Of a DNA stretch of 57,879 nucleotides, positions 32,780 to 41,451 are shown piece by piece. The translations under genes were made by a program, and so were the position numbers. The stretch is taken from positions 1-57,879 of the IMG/VR virus record IMGVR_UViG_3300046011_002458, one strand, 5' to 3'. The notes below the pieces were generated by a model. The model did no database searches. It saw only the letters and a program-made list of their open reading frames with translations, and was not told the origin of the DNA. Position 1 is the first letter of the stretch. Each line of letters begins with the position of its first letter. The DNA is from a virus.

Positions 32780-35008
32780 TTAAATGCCGGAGCCTTGACG
32801 GACCTTAATGGCCGCCTCGGCATTGAACAATTGACGGTCGTTGTCGATGTCGATCATCTTCATGCGCTCGCGGCTGGCAATCTCTTCTTTGGTCAGCAGG
32901 CCGTCCTGCTCCATCTTGGCGAATGCCAGCTCGCGCTGCATCTGCTTGTCCTGCATGTTCTGCACGGACTCGCTGCGCTCGCGCTCGGACTGGTAGCCCA
33001 GGTTCTCGCGCTTGATCTGCATGTCCTGCGTGGCAAGCTGGGCGTCGACGGCGCGCTGCTCTTTGCGGTCCTCGATCTCCATCTGCTTGCCCTGCAGGTT
33101 GAGCTCGGCCACGGCCATGCGTGGGTCCTGCGGCGCGCCCTGCTCTTGCATTGCCTGCTGGTCCTGGGCGACCTCGTCCTCGTTCTTCATCAGCTCGTCC
33201 GGATTGACCTTGAAGGCCTTCAGGATCGCGCGCAGTTCCTCGCGCTCTTTGAGCAGCGGTGCGTAGCGTGGGTTGTTGGTGATGTTGGCCAGGTTCAGCA
33301 GCGCCTGGTTCTGGATGTCGCGCTCGATCAGCGCAGTGGAGCCGCGAGCGTCGACCTCGTAGTCGCCCTTGATGGCTGGCTCTGGGTCGTTGGCCATCTT
33401 CCAGTCGTAGTAGCGGCCGATGTGCGGGCGGGTGATGTTGTCGTCGTACAGCTTCACGCGCTGGCGCAGCACGGAGTTGGCGTTGTTGTAGAGCATGACC
33501 ATGCCACCGACGGTCTCGGGTGCGCTGCCCTGCTCTCCGCCCATGATCTGGGGCATGCCCGACTCGGTGTCGGCAAACGCCATGGCGGCCTGGGCAATGG
33601 CCAGCAGCTCTTGCAGGTGCGAGTTGAACTCGAACACGCTGAAGGCCTGGCGCACGTCCTCAAGGTCGTCCTTGGCCAGCCACACCTTGTTGGGCGTGAT
33701 CTCGTAGCTGCCGTTCTGGGGAATGACCATGCCCTTCTTCATGACGATCTGGCCACCCAGCGAAGTGCGGCCGTTGTCCATCACCTGACGCCAGGCGCTG
33801 TTGACCACGCGCTGCTGGTGCTCGAGCTCGTCCGGCAGGCCGTAGCCATACGGGGAGTCGTCGGCCTTGCGCCAGCACCACACGTCGATCGGCAGCGTCT
33901 CGTCGGCCACCCACGAAGGCATGGCACCGATGACCTTGTCGTTGACCATGACCAGCACGCCGAAGGTGACGTCTTCGATTGGATCGCCGGCGCGCTCGGT
34001 GAGTGTGAGCATCTCGTCGGGCTCGATCTCGCCGTGGTAGGTCCACATCTCGTAGCTGTCCTCTTGGATCACGTCACGCATGACGCGGCCCTCGGCCACG
34101 CGGATGCGGCAAGGGCTCGAGCGCAGGACCTCGCGCACGGCGTCTGTGTCATAGCCAGGCAAGCCCACGACGGAGCGCAGCTCTTTGCGGGTGACGTTGC
34201 GTCGCATCCAGAAGCCACGGCCACGCTGGTGGTCGTTGCCGCAGGCGGGGTCGAACCACACGTCCCACGGGTCCAGGCTCTGACTGGCCGGCACGATGTT
34301 CTCGTTGTACTTCAGGGTCTGCGTGCCGTCGGGCTGTGGCAGCCAGATCTTGCTGGTCTGGCGGGCCGGGAACGGTCCGTACACGATGCCGGTGCCCAGG
34401 CGCACGGCGTTCTCCACCAGCTTTCGGCTCTCGCCGTTGTACTCACACTCGGTCAGGCTGTCGTCGATCGAGTTGCGCATGGCCTCAGCTGCCTTCTTGG
34501 CAGCGTCCATGACCACGGTGGCCTCTTCGTTGGCGGTCATGCCGGTGGGCTCGCCAGTCTGCGGGTCAACGGTCGGGCGCTCGTCGCCAGTCATGTCGGC
34601 GATCTCAGGGATCGGCGTGGGCTTGATGTCCCAGTTGCGATCGTCCACGGGGAACAGGATCTCGCACATGCGGGCGATCGCCTGGTCGACCTTGGGGCGC
34701 ACGATGTTGATCACCACTCGCGAGCGGTTGCCGTCTTGCGACTTGCGCGCGGGCGGGCCGTTGCGCAGCGTGTTCTCGAACTCGCCGGTGCTCTCGGTGC
34801 GCTCGCCGAAGTAAAGCTGTGCGTTTCGTCTCCAGCGCTTTTCGACGTCAGTGGTGGCGCGGTGCTGCACCCACTTGTCGCGCATCTGGGTGAAGTAGCC
34901 GTGAAGTTTTTCAACCTCTGACTTCTTCATCTCGCTGTACTGCTCTTGCGTCATCATCTGGCCATTCATCTCGATGGCCATGTCTGGGGGGAAGTCGTTG
35001 GGGTTCAT
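32780..35008 (-). CDS. Portal protein
   Basis: The 742-residue protein is long for a portal: a central core with RSRVVINIVRPKVDQAIARMCEILFPVDDRNWDIKP, SLDPWDVWFDPACG, YGYGLPDELEHQQRVVNSAWRQVMDN and an NNANSVLRQRVKLYDDNITRP helix, followed by a C-terminal 150-residue highly charged coiled coil (about 590-742), which may form a barrel inside the head. It lies just downstream of the terminase. It overlaps the next gene upstream by one base. Confidence 0.9.
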   Translation of the reverse strand: MNPNDFPPDMAIEMNGQMMTQEQYSEMKKSEVEKLHGYFTQMRDKWVQHRATTDVEKRWRRNAQLYFGERTESTGEFENTLRNGPPARKSQDGNRSRVVINIVRPKVDQAIARMCEILFPVDDRNWDIKPTPIPEIADMTGDERPTVDPQTGEPTGMTANEEATVVMDAAKKAAEAMRNSIDDSLTECEYNGESRKLVENAVRLGTGIVYGPFPARQTSKIWLPQPDGTQTLKYNENIVPASQSLDPWDVWFDPACGNDHQRGRGFWMRRNVTRKELRSVVGLPGYDTDAVREVLRSSPCRIRVAEGRVMRDVIQEDSYEMWTYHGEIEPDEMLTLTERAGDPIEDVTFGVLVMVNDKVIGAMPSWVADETLPIDVWCWRKADDSPYGYGLPDELEHQQRVVNSAWRQVMDNGRTSLGGQIVMKKGMVIPQNGSYEITPNKVWLAKDDLEDVRQAFSVFEFNSHLQELLAIAQAAMAFADTESGMPQIMGGEQGSAPETVGGMVMLYNNANSVLRQRVKLYDDNITRPHIGRYYDWKMANDPEPAIKGDYEVDARGSTALIERDIQNQALLNLANITNNPRYAPLLKEREELRAILKAFKVNPDELMKNEDEVAQDQQAMQEQGAPQDPRMAVAELNLQGKQMEIEDRKEQRAVDAQLATQDMQIKRENLGYQSERERSESVQNMQDKQMQRELAFAKMEQDGLLTKEEIASRERMKMIDIDNDRQLFNAEAAIKVRQGSGI

Positions 35009-35727
35009 TACATGCCGTCCGATCCGTTGTACGGGTTGATTGCTTTGTTGATGAGGCCACCCTGTGGGTCCATTCCATCTGCCGGCGGCTTGATCGACCA
35101 GCCGGTGTAGGTGCTCAGGTTTTTCTTTTTCTCGGGGTCAAGGCCCAAGCCATAGGAGGCGTTGATTTTTTTGTCCTCGTCGGAGTAGCCCGACATCTCG
35201 TAGGCGTCGTACTGGTCTTTGACGTCCTTGAATGCGGCCTGCTGCTGCGTCTGCTGCAGCGCTTGCGATCGCTGGGCAGCGGCTTGACCAAGGCGGCCAA
35301 ACTTAAAGCCGCCCGCTGAAGGGGCTTGTGCCGCAGGCGCGATGGCCTTGTTGAACGAGTCAACGTCGCCGATCTCGAATTGAGGTTGACCCGCGCCAAG
35401 TCGGCCCGCTATGCCGCGCAGGCCGCCTGTGCGTGCGGCTGGTGCTCCAGGCGCTGCGGCAGGCATCGATGCAAAGCCAGCGCGGGCAGCCTCTGCGGCC
35501 ATGGTTGAGGCCTCAGCCTCTTTGCCCATGCGGATGGCGTTGGTGTACTGCATCACAGCGCCCTGAGCCACCTGTGGCGGCATCTTGCCGATTGCGGCGG
35601 CAAGTGTCGGGTCGGCCTGTTGCATGGCCTTCCAGCCGGCGTCCAGCACTGCAGCGGGGTCGGTGTTGTTTTGCGCGGCCTTGCCGGAAATTGCGCCGCG
35701 AATGTTTGCAAATAGTTTTGAAGCCAT
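35008..35727 (-). CDS. Ala-rich virion-associated protein
   Basis: The 239-residue protein has an Ala-rich helical N-terminus, a flexible Ala/Pro/Gly middle with a Gln-rich stretch (QRSQALQQTQQQAAF) and an SGYSDEDKKI segment. The SGYS core recalls the N-terminal repeats of the giant protein. It shares one base with the portal gene. Likely structural or packaging-associated. Confidence 0.6.
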   Translation of the reverse strand: MASKLFANIRGAISGKAAQNNTDPAAVLDAGWKAMQQADPTLAAAIGKMPPQVAQGAVMQYTNAIRMGKEAEASTMAAEAARAGFASMPAAAPGAPAARTGGLRGIAGRLGAGQPQFEIGDVDSFNKAIAPAAQAPSAGGFKFGRLGQAAAQRSQALQQTQQQAAFKDVKDQYDAYEMSGYSDEDKKINASYGLGLDPEKKKNLSTYTGWSIKPPADGMDPQGGLINKAINPYNGSDGM

Positions 35728-35753
35728 GATGTTTTCTTTCTGAGATTGTGTTG

Positions 35754-36155
35754 TTAGATCGCGCGCTTGATCGAGCGCCAGTCGAGTGCTGGCATCGCGC
35801 CAAGCTGGCTGCCTTGCATGCGCATCGCGTCAATCTCAGCCAACGTCATCATGGGCGGCGGAGCGCCCCGATACGCGAGCGAAGGGCCGTATGTGGGCCT
35901 GGCTGCCGGCGCGGCTGGCGGAGGGCGCGCGGGAGCTGCGGCTGTCGGTACTGGCACTGCCACCTGCTGCGGTGCGCCGGCGATCATTTGGGCCTGGCGC
36001 TGCTTCTCTACAGCCACCACCTGAGCGGCCTGCTGCGCCGCAGCCTGCTCGGCCTGCAGGCGTCGGTTGCCCTCTGCTTGAGCGGCCGCCATTTGCGCTT
36101 TGTCTTGCGATGACATGCCGCCACGCATTCTCGAGATGATTGAAGAAAAGCCCAT
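35754..36155 (-). CDS. Pro/Ala/Gln-rich protein of unknown function
   Basis: The 133-residue product has an N-terminal positively charged helix, an Ala/Gln-rich helix (about 20-60) and a Pro-rich disordered region (about 65-100). The C-terminus contains MTLAEIDAMRMQG. It lies between terminase and portal-block genes and is probably a virion accessory. Confidence 0.55.
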   Translation of the reverse strand: MGFSSIISRMRGGMSSQDKAQMAAAQAEGNRRLQAEQAAAQQAAQVVAVEKQRQAQMIAGAPQQVAVPVPTAAAPARPPPAAPAARPTYGPSLAYRGAPPPMMTLAEIDAMRMQGSQLGAMPALDWRSIKRAI

Positions 36156-36164
36156 GATTTTTCC

Positions 36165-37655
36165 TTAGTACCCAGTGACTTCATCAAGCGCGGCCCACGC
36201 ATGCTCGGAGCCCGTAGGCACCGCCCATGTGTCGTCCTCGTCTGGCCATGGCAGTGACAGCGACGGCTCGTCCAAGCGAGCCAGGGCGTCCATGCCGTCG
36301 TCAAATCTGCCCACCGGGAATGTGGCGTACTCGACGTCGATCAGCTCTTGCACGAGGTCGTGCTCGACTTCTTTCTGATCAATGTATTTCATCTGCTGCG
36401 GAAACCACATGCGGCCACCCTCGAACCACGGGATCAGGCGGCGAATGCGTGCGTTCTTCTCGACGGCACCGGCCACCTCGTGGATCTTGAAGCGGTACTG
36501 GCGCTGCTCCATCTCGTGCTGGATGTGCGCGATGTCGCCCATCATTCCGTAGCGCTCGTAGCGCACCTGCATGGGCTTGTGTTTCTTGTGCAGCTCGAAC
36601 AGCTTGTCGGCGCGCTGCGTGAGGCCCAGGCGATCGATGACGCCATCGAGTAGGTACGCGTTGCCGTCTGAGGCAAGGCCAACCACCCACATGACGGTGC
36701 GGTCGGACTTCTTGCGCTTGTTCGTGCTGTTCTTGCTTGGGTCTCCGGCCGGGTCGACCAGGATCACCTTGTTCATCTTTTTCGGCGCGACGTTGTAGCG
36801 GCTGATCCACGAGCGCTTGAACTCAGCACCCTCGAGCGGGCGCGGCTCCTGCTGGTACAGCGAGATCCACGAGCGTGGATCGGACTGGGCCTGCTGCACC
36901 ATGGCGTCGGTGAACCATTCCTTCCACAGGCGCTCACCTGGCTCACGGCCAAGCGGGTCGTTCTCGCTCGCGATCATCGGCAGCTTGATGACCTTCCAGC
37001 GCTGGGGCTCGCGCTCGAGCAGGCGGCCAGCAAGGTCGTCTTCGTGCCAGCGAGTCATGATCACCACGATGCGGCCGCCTGGCTTCAGTCGGGTCAGCAG
37101 GTCGTTGGTCCACCACTCCCAGGTCTTCTCGCGCACGCGATCGCTGTCGGCATCCTCGCGGCTTCGCACGGGGTCATCGACCACGATCAGGTCACCACGT
37201 CGGCCGGTGATCGAGCCACCCACACCGACGGCGGTGTACTCGCCACCGTGGCTTGTGCCCCAGCGGCCGGCGGCGGTGCTGTCAGCGGCGAGCGTGACGT
37301 TGAACAGGTTTTTGAACTGGACGTCGTCAACGCCGTTACGCACCCGGCGGCCGAAGCGCTCGGCCAGCTCAGCGGTGTGCGATGCGGCAATGATCGAGAG
37401 CTGCGGGTTGCGGCCTGCGAAGTACTCGGGGAAGTAGACCGAGCCGTAGGTCGACTTGGCAGAGCCAGGCGGCATCATCACCAGCAGCCGATCGCAGTCG
37501 CCCTTCTCCACCTCGTCGAGCGCCTTGGTCAGCAGCTCATGGTGCGGGGCCAGGACCATGTCATCCGGCAGCCGGTAGCGGCAGTACTCGGTGAACGTCT
37601 CGCGGGCCTTGCGCCGGGCCAGGAGCTCGAGGGCGGCGTCGGCTGGCGTGATCAC
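36165..37655 (-). CDS. terL: Terminase large subunit
   Basis: The 496-residue DNA-packaging ATPase/nuclease starts at GTG 37655 with AGGAG upstream, overlapping the small-subunit stop. Walker A is PPGSAKS (about 62-68) and Walker B LIVVDDP (about 156-162). The C-terminal nuclease shows LVDPAG, YLLDGVID and RFDDGMDAL acidic motifs. It powers DNA translocation into the prohead. Confidence 0.95.
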   Translation of the reverse strand: MITPADAALELLARRKARETFTEYCRYRLPDDMVLAPHHELLTKALDEVEKGDCDRLLVMMPPGSAKSTYGSVYFPEYFAGRNPQLSIIAASHTAELAERFGRRVRNGVDDVQFKNLFNVTLAADSTAAGRWGTSHGGEYTAVGVGGSITGRRGDLIVVDDPVRSREDADSDRVREKTWEWWTNDLLTRLKPGGRIVVIMTRWHEDDLAGRLLEREPQRWKVIKLPMIASENDPLGREPGERLWKEWFTDAMVQQAQSDPRSWISLYQQEPRPLEGAEFKRSWISRYNVAPKKMNKVILVDPAGDPSKNSTNKRKKSDRTVMWVVGLASDGNAYLLDGVIDRLGLTQRADKLFELHKKHKPMQVRYERYGMMGDIAHIQHEMEQRQYRFKIHEVAGAVEKNARIRRLIPWFEGGRMWFPQQMKYIDQKEVEHDLVQELIDVEYATFPVGRFDDGMDALARLDEPSLSLPWPDEDDTWAVPTGSEHAWAALDEVTGY

Positions 37656-38149
37656 TTGCGTTGCTCCTGTGCGGCCTGGGCTGCGATCTTGAGGAGCTCT
37701 TCGTCTGTCATGGCCAGCAGCTTGACCGGGCCACCGTTGGCACCCGTGAGCTCGACCTTGGACTTGTCGCCATACGCGGATGCGTGCAGCTTCGCGGCCA
37801 CCTTCAGGTTGGTGTCGATGGCAGCGCGCAGGCCTGCGGCGTCGCCAAGCGTTGCCGCCTTGCGGCCATAGTCCAGCGCAGCGTCGACCAGGTTGTGGGC
37901 GCGCTCGATGCCCGCCATGGCGTACTGGTCGCGCGTCTCTTCGCTGTCCATCAGGACCTGGCGCAGCTTCCAACCGGCGATCTTGAATGGCAGCGAGTCG
38001 GCAATGGCCTGAAAGGACTCACCCCAGACGTAGCGGTCGAACACCTCGTCGGCCACGGCCAAGACGTCTGCCTTGAGCTGCTCGGCGGCGGTGCGCTCGG
38101 GCTGCTTGTGCAGTGCGGTTCCGAGGCGGGTGTCTTTTTGCTTGGTCAT
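37652..38149 (-). CDS. terS: Terminase small subunit
   Basis: The 165-residue protein precedes terL and overlaps it by four bases. It has an N-terminal helical DNA-binding region and KLRQVLMDSEETRDQYAMAGIERA followed by a KLHASAYGDKSKVELTGANGG motif, typical of phage small terminases with a C-terminal portal/TerL-binding part. It recognises the packaging site. Confidence 0.85.
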   Translation of the reverse strand: MTKQKDTRLGTALHKQPERTAAEQLKADVLAVADEVFDRYVWGESFQAIADSLPFKIAGWKLRQVLMDSEETRDQYAMAGIERAHNLVDAALDYGRKAATLGDAAGLRAAIDTNLKVAAKLHASAYGDKSKVELTGANGGPVKLLAMTDEELLKIAAQAAQEQRK

Positions 38150-38223
38150 GGTTCTGGGTGGGTGGCCCCTCGGTCATCCTGCCTTGAAGGGAGACGATCT
38201 TGTTGGCGAGAGCCGGGGGCCGT

Positions 38224-38253
38224 AAATGAAAAAGCCCGCACGAGGCGGGCTTT
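38224..38253 (-). terminator. Intrinsic terminator between late promoter and terS
   Basis: AAAGCCCGC, loop, GCGGGCTTT is a perfect 9-bp stem; on the minus strand it continues to TTTTTCATTT. It lies downstream of the TTGACC/TATAGT promoter at 38278-38306, so packaging and head genes would be transcribed only past this terminator. Confidence 0.85.
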
Positions 38254-38277
38254 GTTGGGCGTAGTTGCCCGGGGAGG

Positions 38278-38306
38278 ACTATAGCATTGTGATACTGCGG
38301 GGTCAA
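38278..38306 (-). promoter_or_regulatory. Strong promoter before terS with TATCACAATG in the spacer
   Basis: -35 TTGACC (38306-38301), 17-base spacer containing exact TATCACAATG (38294-38285), -10 TATAGT (38283-38278), minus strand. This is one of the best sigma70 matches in the window. Confidence 0.75.
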
Positions 38307-38308
38307 AT

Positions 38309-38599
38309 TCAGTCGTCAATGCCCTGCGGGATGCGCGTCAGGCCCTGGCGGGTGCATAGCGTCAGAAAGCGCACAGCGGCCTCGACTGCCTCGCGGTCGG
38401 ACTCCATGCCCCACTCGCGGCGCAGGTAGATCAGCGACGCGGCGATCTCCGGCGACAGCGTCGTGTTGATGGTGCGGCCGCCTTCCTTGCGCCGGTACTT
38501 GCGCTGGCGCTCGGCCCCAGTCATGGCATCCGGGTTGCGCGATCGAAAGCCCCTGCGCGCCGTCAGTGCCTGGGCGCTGATCTTGTCGGGCTCGGTCAT
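38309..38599 (-). CDS. Ribbon-helix-helix-like protein
   Basis: The 96-residue product has a basic N-terminus (RGFRSRNPDAMTGAERQRKYRRKEGG) and a segment INTTLSPEIAASLIYLRREWGMESDREAVEAAVRFL that has a ribbon-helix-helix pattern. It may be a regulator close to the late promoter downstream of it, which is inference. Confidence 0.65.
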   Translation of the reverse strand: MTEPDKISAQALTARRGFRSRNPDAMTGAERQRKYRRKEGGRTINTTLSPEIAASLIYLRREWGMESDREAVEAAVRFLTLCTRQGLTRIPQGIDD

Positions 38600-38871
38600 G
38601 ACAGGATGGCGCTGGCCAGCACGGCGTACAGCAGCAGCGCCAGCACGCCAAGCATCCACTTGGCCAGCTCGCGCACCTGGCCGCGCCACCGGGTGGGCGG
38701 CAGGATCTCGCGATCGAGCATCACGGGCCGGGCCTTGGCCACCTTGGCGGGCGTGCCGTAGCTGCAGGTGCAGGCGTAGCCGCTCGCGTCGTAGCCCAGG
38801 CCGTAGCAGTGTTTGCAGGTGCGGACAGGGCAGTCGCGGCCCTGGTGGCAGTCGTAATCACAGCAGTTCAT
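38596..38871 (-). CDS. Zinc-ribbon membrane protein
   Basis: The 91-residue protein begins with a cluster of eight cysteines (CC, C, C, CKHC, C, C) suggesting one or two zinc sites, and ends with a membrane span (about 69-90, LAKWMLGVLALLLYAVLASAIL). It starts at ATG 38871 and overlaps both neighbours by four bases. Function unknown. Confidence 0.65.
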   Translation of the reverse strand: MNCCDYDCHQGRDCPVRTCKHCYGLGYDASGYACTCSYGTPAKVAKARPVMLDREILPPTRWRGQVRELAKWMLGVLALLLYAVLASAILS

Positions 38872-39068
38872 TGTTTCACCCGATCTTTGTAACGATTGAA
38901 TCTCCACGACGTGGCCTCGGTCTCGACGCGCTGCCAGACCACCTCGCGCTCTTGCTCATTCATGCCGCTCCACTGGGCCACCTCGAGGTAGGTGCGCCCA
39001 CAGCCCTTGCAGACCTCGTCGTAGAGCGTGGTGCAGACGGCGATGCACGGGCTGTCGGGGCGTGTCAT
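38868..39068 (-). CDS. DUF1289-family protein
   Basis: The 66-residue protein contains SPCIAVCTTLYDEVCKGCGRTYLEVAQWSGMNEQEREVVWQRV, the full DUF1289 signature with four conserved cysteines. This family is common in Proteobacteria and their phages; its function is unknown. Confidence 0.85.
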   Translation of the reverse strand: MTRPDSPCIAVCTTLYDEVCKGCGRTYLEVAQWSGMNEQEREVVWQRVETEATSWRFNRYKDRVKQ

Positions 39069-39253
39069 TCGTTGGCCTTCGGTGTGCAGGTGTGGATGTA
39101 GGCAAGGTCCCTGCTCAGCGTTGCGCCGCATTGTTGGCACGCCTTCGGACCCTCGGGCAGGTCACGTTGAAAGATGGCGTCCCAGCGCTTGCTCCACTCG
39201 TCGTGGGCCACGCTGAATGGACGTGGTGATGATCCCTTGCCGCCGTCGCTCAT
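39065..39253 (-). CDS. Small zinc-finger-like protein
   Basis: The 62-residue product has CQQCG in its second half followed by a HTC motif, suggesting a C-C-H-C metal site. ATG 39253 overlaps the upstream stop. Family not recognised. Confidence 0.6.
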   Translation of the reverse strand: MSDGGKGSSPRPFSVAHDEWSKRWDAIFQRDLPEGPKACQQCGATLSRDLAYIHTCTPKANE

Positions 39254-39810
39254 GTGTTCATCTCCTGAATCAGCGCTGCGCACAACTCACGAGCCGCGCC
39301 ATTGCCGCCGTGGACGGACACGACCACGTACTCCCTTTCCACGCGCACGCCCTGCATCAGCCCAACCCATTGCCGCTGTGCTGCGGGTGATATGGCTTTG
39401 AGTACGGCAACTGCCTCATCAATAACACCCGCCTCATCGTGATCTCCTTCCAGCCTACGCAAGTCGGCAACGCCATCAAGACGACGGACAAGACACGATG
39501 CTTGCTGCACAGGTGCTGCGGGTGGGGTGGTGTAGAGCATCCCGGTAAAACCTTTGGGCAAGTTTGACTTGGCAATCTCCCCTTGGTAGATGAAAAGTGA
39601 TGGTTCCTGCACAGGGGCTGAACGGGCTTGCTTGATGGCGGTGATGGCTGCTTCATGCTTCAACAAACCATCCTCCATCCCAAGCAAACGCGCTTGGCGT
39701 GATGGGTAATTCCCATACAGCTTTTTGGCGTTCTCATAGTCCTCACGCACAAGGTCAACGCTTTCTTCCAACGCCTCCAGCGCCTTGTCGAGTGCTTCGT
39801 CTTTTGTCAT
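39250..39810 (-). CDS. Hypothetical protein with helical N-terminus
   Basis: The 186-residue product has an N-terminal helical repeat (ALDKALEALEESVDLVREDYENAKKLYG), a middle with a PPAAPVQQASC linker and a C-terminal segment. The base composition of its middle (less GC-rich, codons such as AAA, TTT and ATT) differs from its neighbours, which may indicate a recent acquisition. Confidence 0.65.
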   Translation of the reverse strand: MTKDEALDKALEALEESVDLVREDYENAKKLYGNYPSRQARLLGMEDGLLKHEAAITAIKQARSAPVQEPSLFIYQGEIAKSNLPKGFTGMLYTTPPAAPVQQASCLVRRLDGVADLRRLEGDHDEAGVIDEAVAVLKAISPAAQRQWVGLMQGVRVEREYVVVSVHGGNGAARELCAALIQEMNT

Positions 39811-40112
39811 AAACCCATCTCCTTTCTGATCTGTCTAACTCTCGTCTCGGTCACGCCGACCTCGTCGGCGATGGCCAGTGGCTTGACGCGCTCGCGCAGC
39901 AACTCTTCGATGCGCTGGCGTCGCGTGTGTCTGCTGGTGCGCTGCTTCTCGCCGCGTTGCCAGGTCTCTATGAACTCCTGCACGCGCTTGATGCCGATGC
40001 TCTTGATGACCGTTGCCGGCAGCTCGATCGTGGTGATGCGGCGGCCGTCCTCGAGCTCGTAGCGGCGAGACTTCATGCCGTCGGCGCGCGTGCGTGTCTC
40101 GAGGCACTTCAT
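39807..40112 (-). CDS. Helix-turn-helix DNA-binding protein
   Basis: The 101-residue product starts at ATG 40112. Its C-terminal half (RQRIEELLRERVKPLAIADEVGVTETRVRQIRKEMG) is a clear HTH of the type that scans with a recognition helix TETRVRQIRKE. Its small size suggests a regulator or primosome-like adaptor. Coupled by ATGA to both neighbours. Confidence 0.7.
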   Translation of the reverse strand: MKCLETRTRADGMKSRRYELEDGRRITTIELPATVIKSIGIKRVQEFIETWQRGEKQRTSRHTRRQRIEELLRERVKPLAIADEVGVTETRVRQIRKEMGL

Positions 40113-40420
40113 GCTGCGTCCTTCAACAACGATCGCAGCTCGACGACGCGCGCGGCATCGCGCAGCTTCGACGGGTTGGTCTTCTTCATGATCTCCAGCG
40201 CCACAGCGATGAATGTCTCGAGCTCGGCGCGCTCTTCGTCGCCCCAGCCGATCAACGCTGCGACGCATGACTTCAGGCGCTCGTCCTTGAGCTTGTCGAT
40301 ACGCTCGACCAAGTACTCGAGGTCTTCGTGCGGGACGTTGGCCCGCATTTGCACCAGCTCGATCATGCGAGCGGCCATCTCGATGGGCAGGTCGCTGGGC
40401 ATGCGCTCGCGCCTGGTCAT
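40109..40420 (-). CDS. Hypothetical helical protein
   Basis: The 103-residue, all-helical protein starts at ATG 40420 and has LEYLVERIDKLKDERLKSCVAALIGWGDEERAE in the middle. It has no motif of known function and is part of the 38.3-42.8 kb chain of ATGA-overlapping genes. Confidence 0.65.
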   Translation of the reverse strand: MTRRERMPSDLPIEMAARMIELVQMRANVPHEDLEYLVERIDKLKDERLKSCVAALIGWGDEERAELETFIAVALEIMKKTNPSKLRDAARVVELRSLLKDAA

Positions 40421-40851
40421 GCTGCCGCCCCTGTCACCCACGAAGTGCGGACCGCCGGCAGTGCGCGCCCAGTCTTGGCGGCTCGCCGCTTGCGCTCTGT
40501 GTCGATGTGCCTGGCGTAGCTCAGCGTGTCACCCATCATCTTCTGGTGCTTGCGCGCCTGGCGCTGGGCCTTGGTAAGTGGCGCGGGCTTGTCGGCATCC
40601 TTGCGCGGCCTGACGGCGCGGTAGATCGGGCGCGGGTACATGCGCTCGCACTGCTCAACGTCGTGCGTCCAGTCGTGGATGTAGATGCGCTCGTCGTCCT
40701 TGAGGTGGTTCAGGTAAGCCTGCACCCAGCGCTTGCTGATCGGAACCGCCTCAGCCAGCTCGTGCGCAGTCATGCCGCGCTCTTTGAGCAGCTCGCGGAT
40801 CTTGGCCAGCTTGATGCGTGCGGCCTCGGTGGTGAAGCTCATGTCAGCCAT
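40417..40851 (-). CDS. Winged-helix-like putative DNA-binding protein
   Basis: The 144-residue product has an N-terminal HTH (IRELLKERGMTAHELAEAVPISKRWVQAYLNHLKDDERIYIHDW, about 18-62) followed by a basic, Lys/Arg-rich tail (about 90-135). ATG 40851 has GGAGG upstream; a second ATG four codons later is a minor alternative. It may regulate late genes or replication. Confidence 0.7.
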   Translation of the reverse strand: MADMSFTTEAARIKLAKIRELLKERGMTAHELAEAVPISKRWVQAYLNHLKDDERIYIHDWTHDVEQCERMYPRPIYRAVRPRKDADKPAPLTKAQRQARKHQKMMGDTLSYARHIDTERKRRAAKTGRALPAVRTSWVTGAAA

Positions 40852-40952
40852 GGTGCCTCCTCGGTCTGCTCGCGTTGCTGGCGCTGATACGCGCGCTGCT
40901 GTGCGGGTGTCCACGGTGTGGGTCCGGTCGGGGGTGGGAATGGCCAGCTCAT
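40839..40952 (-). CDS. 37-residue Pro/Gln-rich peptide
   Basis: A tiny frame whose ATG overlaps the previous stop (ATGA) and whose stop overlaps the start region of the next gene. The product is Pro-rich then Gln/Arg-rich. Its coupling supports it, but composition alone is weak evidence. Confidence 0.4.
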   Translation of the reverse strand: MSWPFPPPTGPTPWTPAQQRAYQRQQREQTEEAPWLT

Positions 40953-41152
40953 GACACCCACTCCTGGCCGAGGCTGCACCACGTCACCCGTTCGCTGTCG
41001 AGCAAGATGTGACCGCCAACAACGTCCTCTTGCGGGTAGCCGGTGCGGTAGTACACGTCTGGGTTGATGGCTTGGATGTGCTCGCCGGCGTCTAGCACTA
41101 CGACGACCTCTCGCTTGCCGTGCTTGTTGATTCGTTCGCGCAGGATCTTCAT
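40949..41152 (-). CDS. Hypothetical small protein
   Basis: The 67-residue product starts with a basic KILRERINKHGKREVVVVLDAG segment and forms a small alpha/beta fold. It overlaps its neighbours by four bases on both sides. Confidence 0.6.
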   Translation of the reverse strand: MKILRERINKHGKREVVVVLDAGEHIQAINPDVYYRTGYPQEDVVGGHILLDSERVTWCSLGQEWVS

Positions 41153-41451
41153 GACGCCCTCGCCTTCTGCATCGCGCGGGCGATCAGGTCTTCGGCTTCG
41201 ACGCCAGCCATCTCGCGCTTGAGGTTGCCACTGAGCGTGGTCATGATCCCGATGATTGTCAGGAGGCGCGCCTCGTCAGAGGGGGCACCAGCGATCACGG
41301 TGACCAGCAGGTCGATGGCGATGTTGGCTGCGACGCTCGCAGTGAACGAGTCGCCATGCGTGTCGGCCAAGGACAGCAAGTCCTTGCGCAGCGTGTCGTA
41401 CAGCCTGGCCGATGTGTCGGCCATCAGTGCGGTGTCAAACGGTGCAGTCAT
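41149..41451 (-). CDS. Hypothetical helical protein
   Basis: The 100-residue product from ATG 41451 is helical, with SFTASVAANIAIDLLVTVIAGAPSDEARLLTIIGIMT (about 36-72), amphipathic rather than clearly membrane-spanning. Function unknown. Confidence 0.6.
   Translation of the reverse strand: MTAPFDTALMADTSARLYDTLRKDLLSLADTHGDSFTASVAANIAIDLLVTVIAGAPSDEARLLTIIGIMTTLSGNLKREMAGVEAEDLIARAMQKARAS

Noticed and set aside
32795-34921. 700-codon plus-strand frame opposite the portal
   Set aside because: Same type of shadow frame; the minus strand encodes a clear portal protein.
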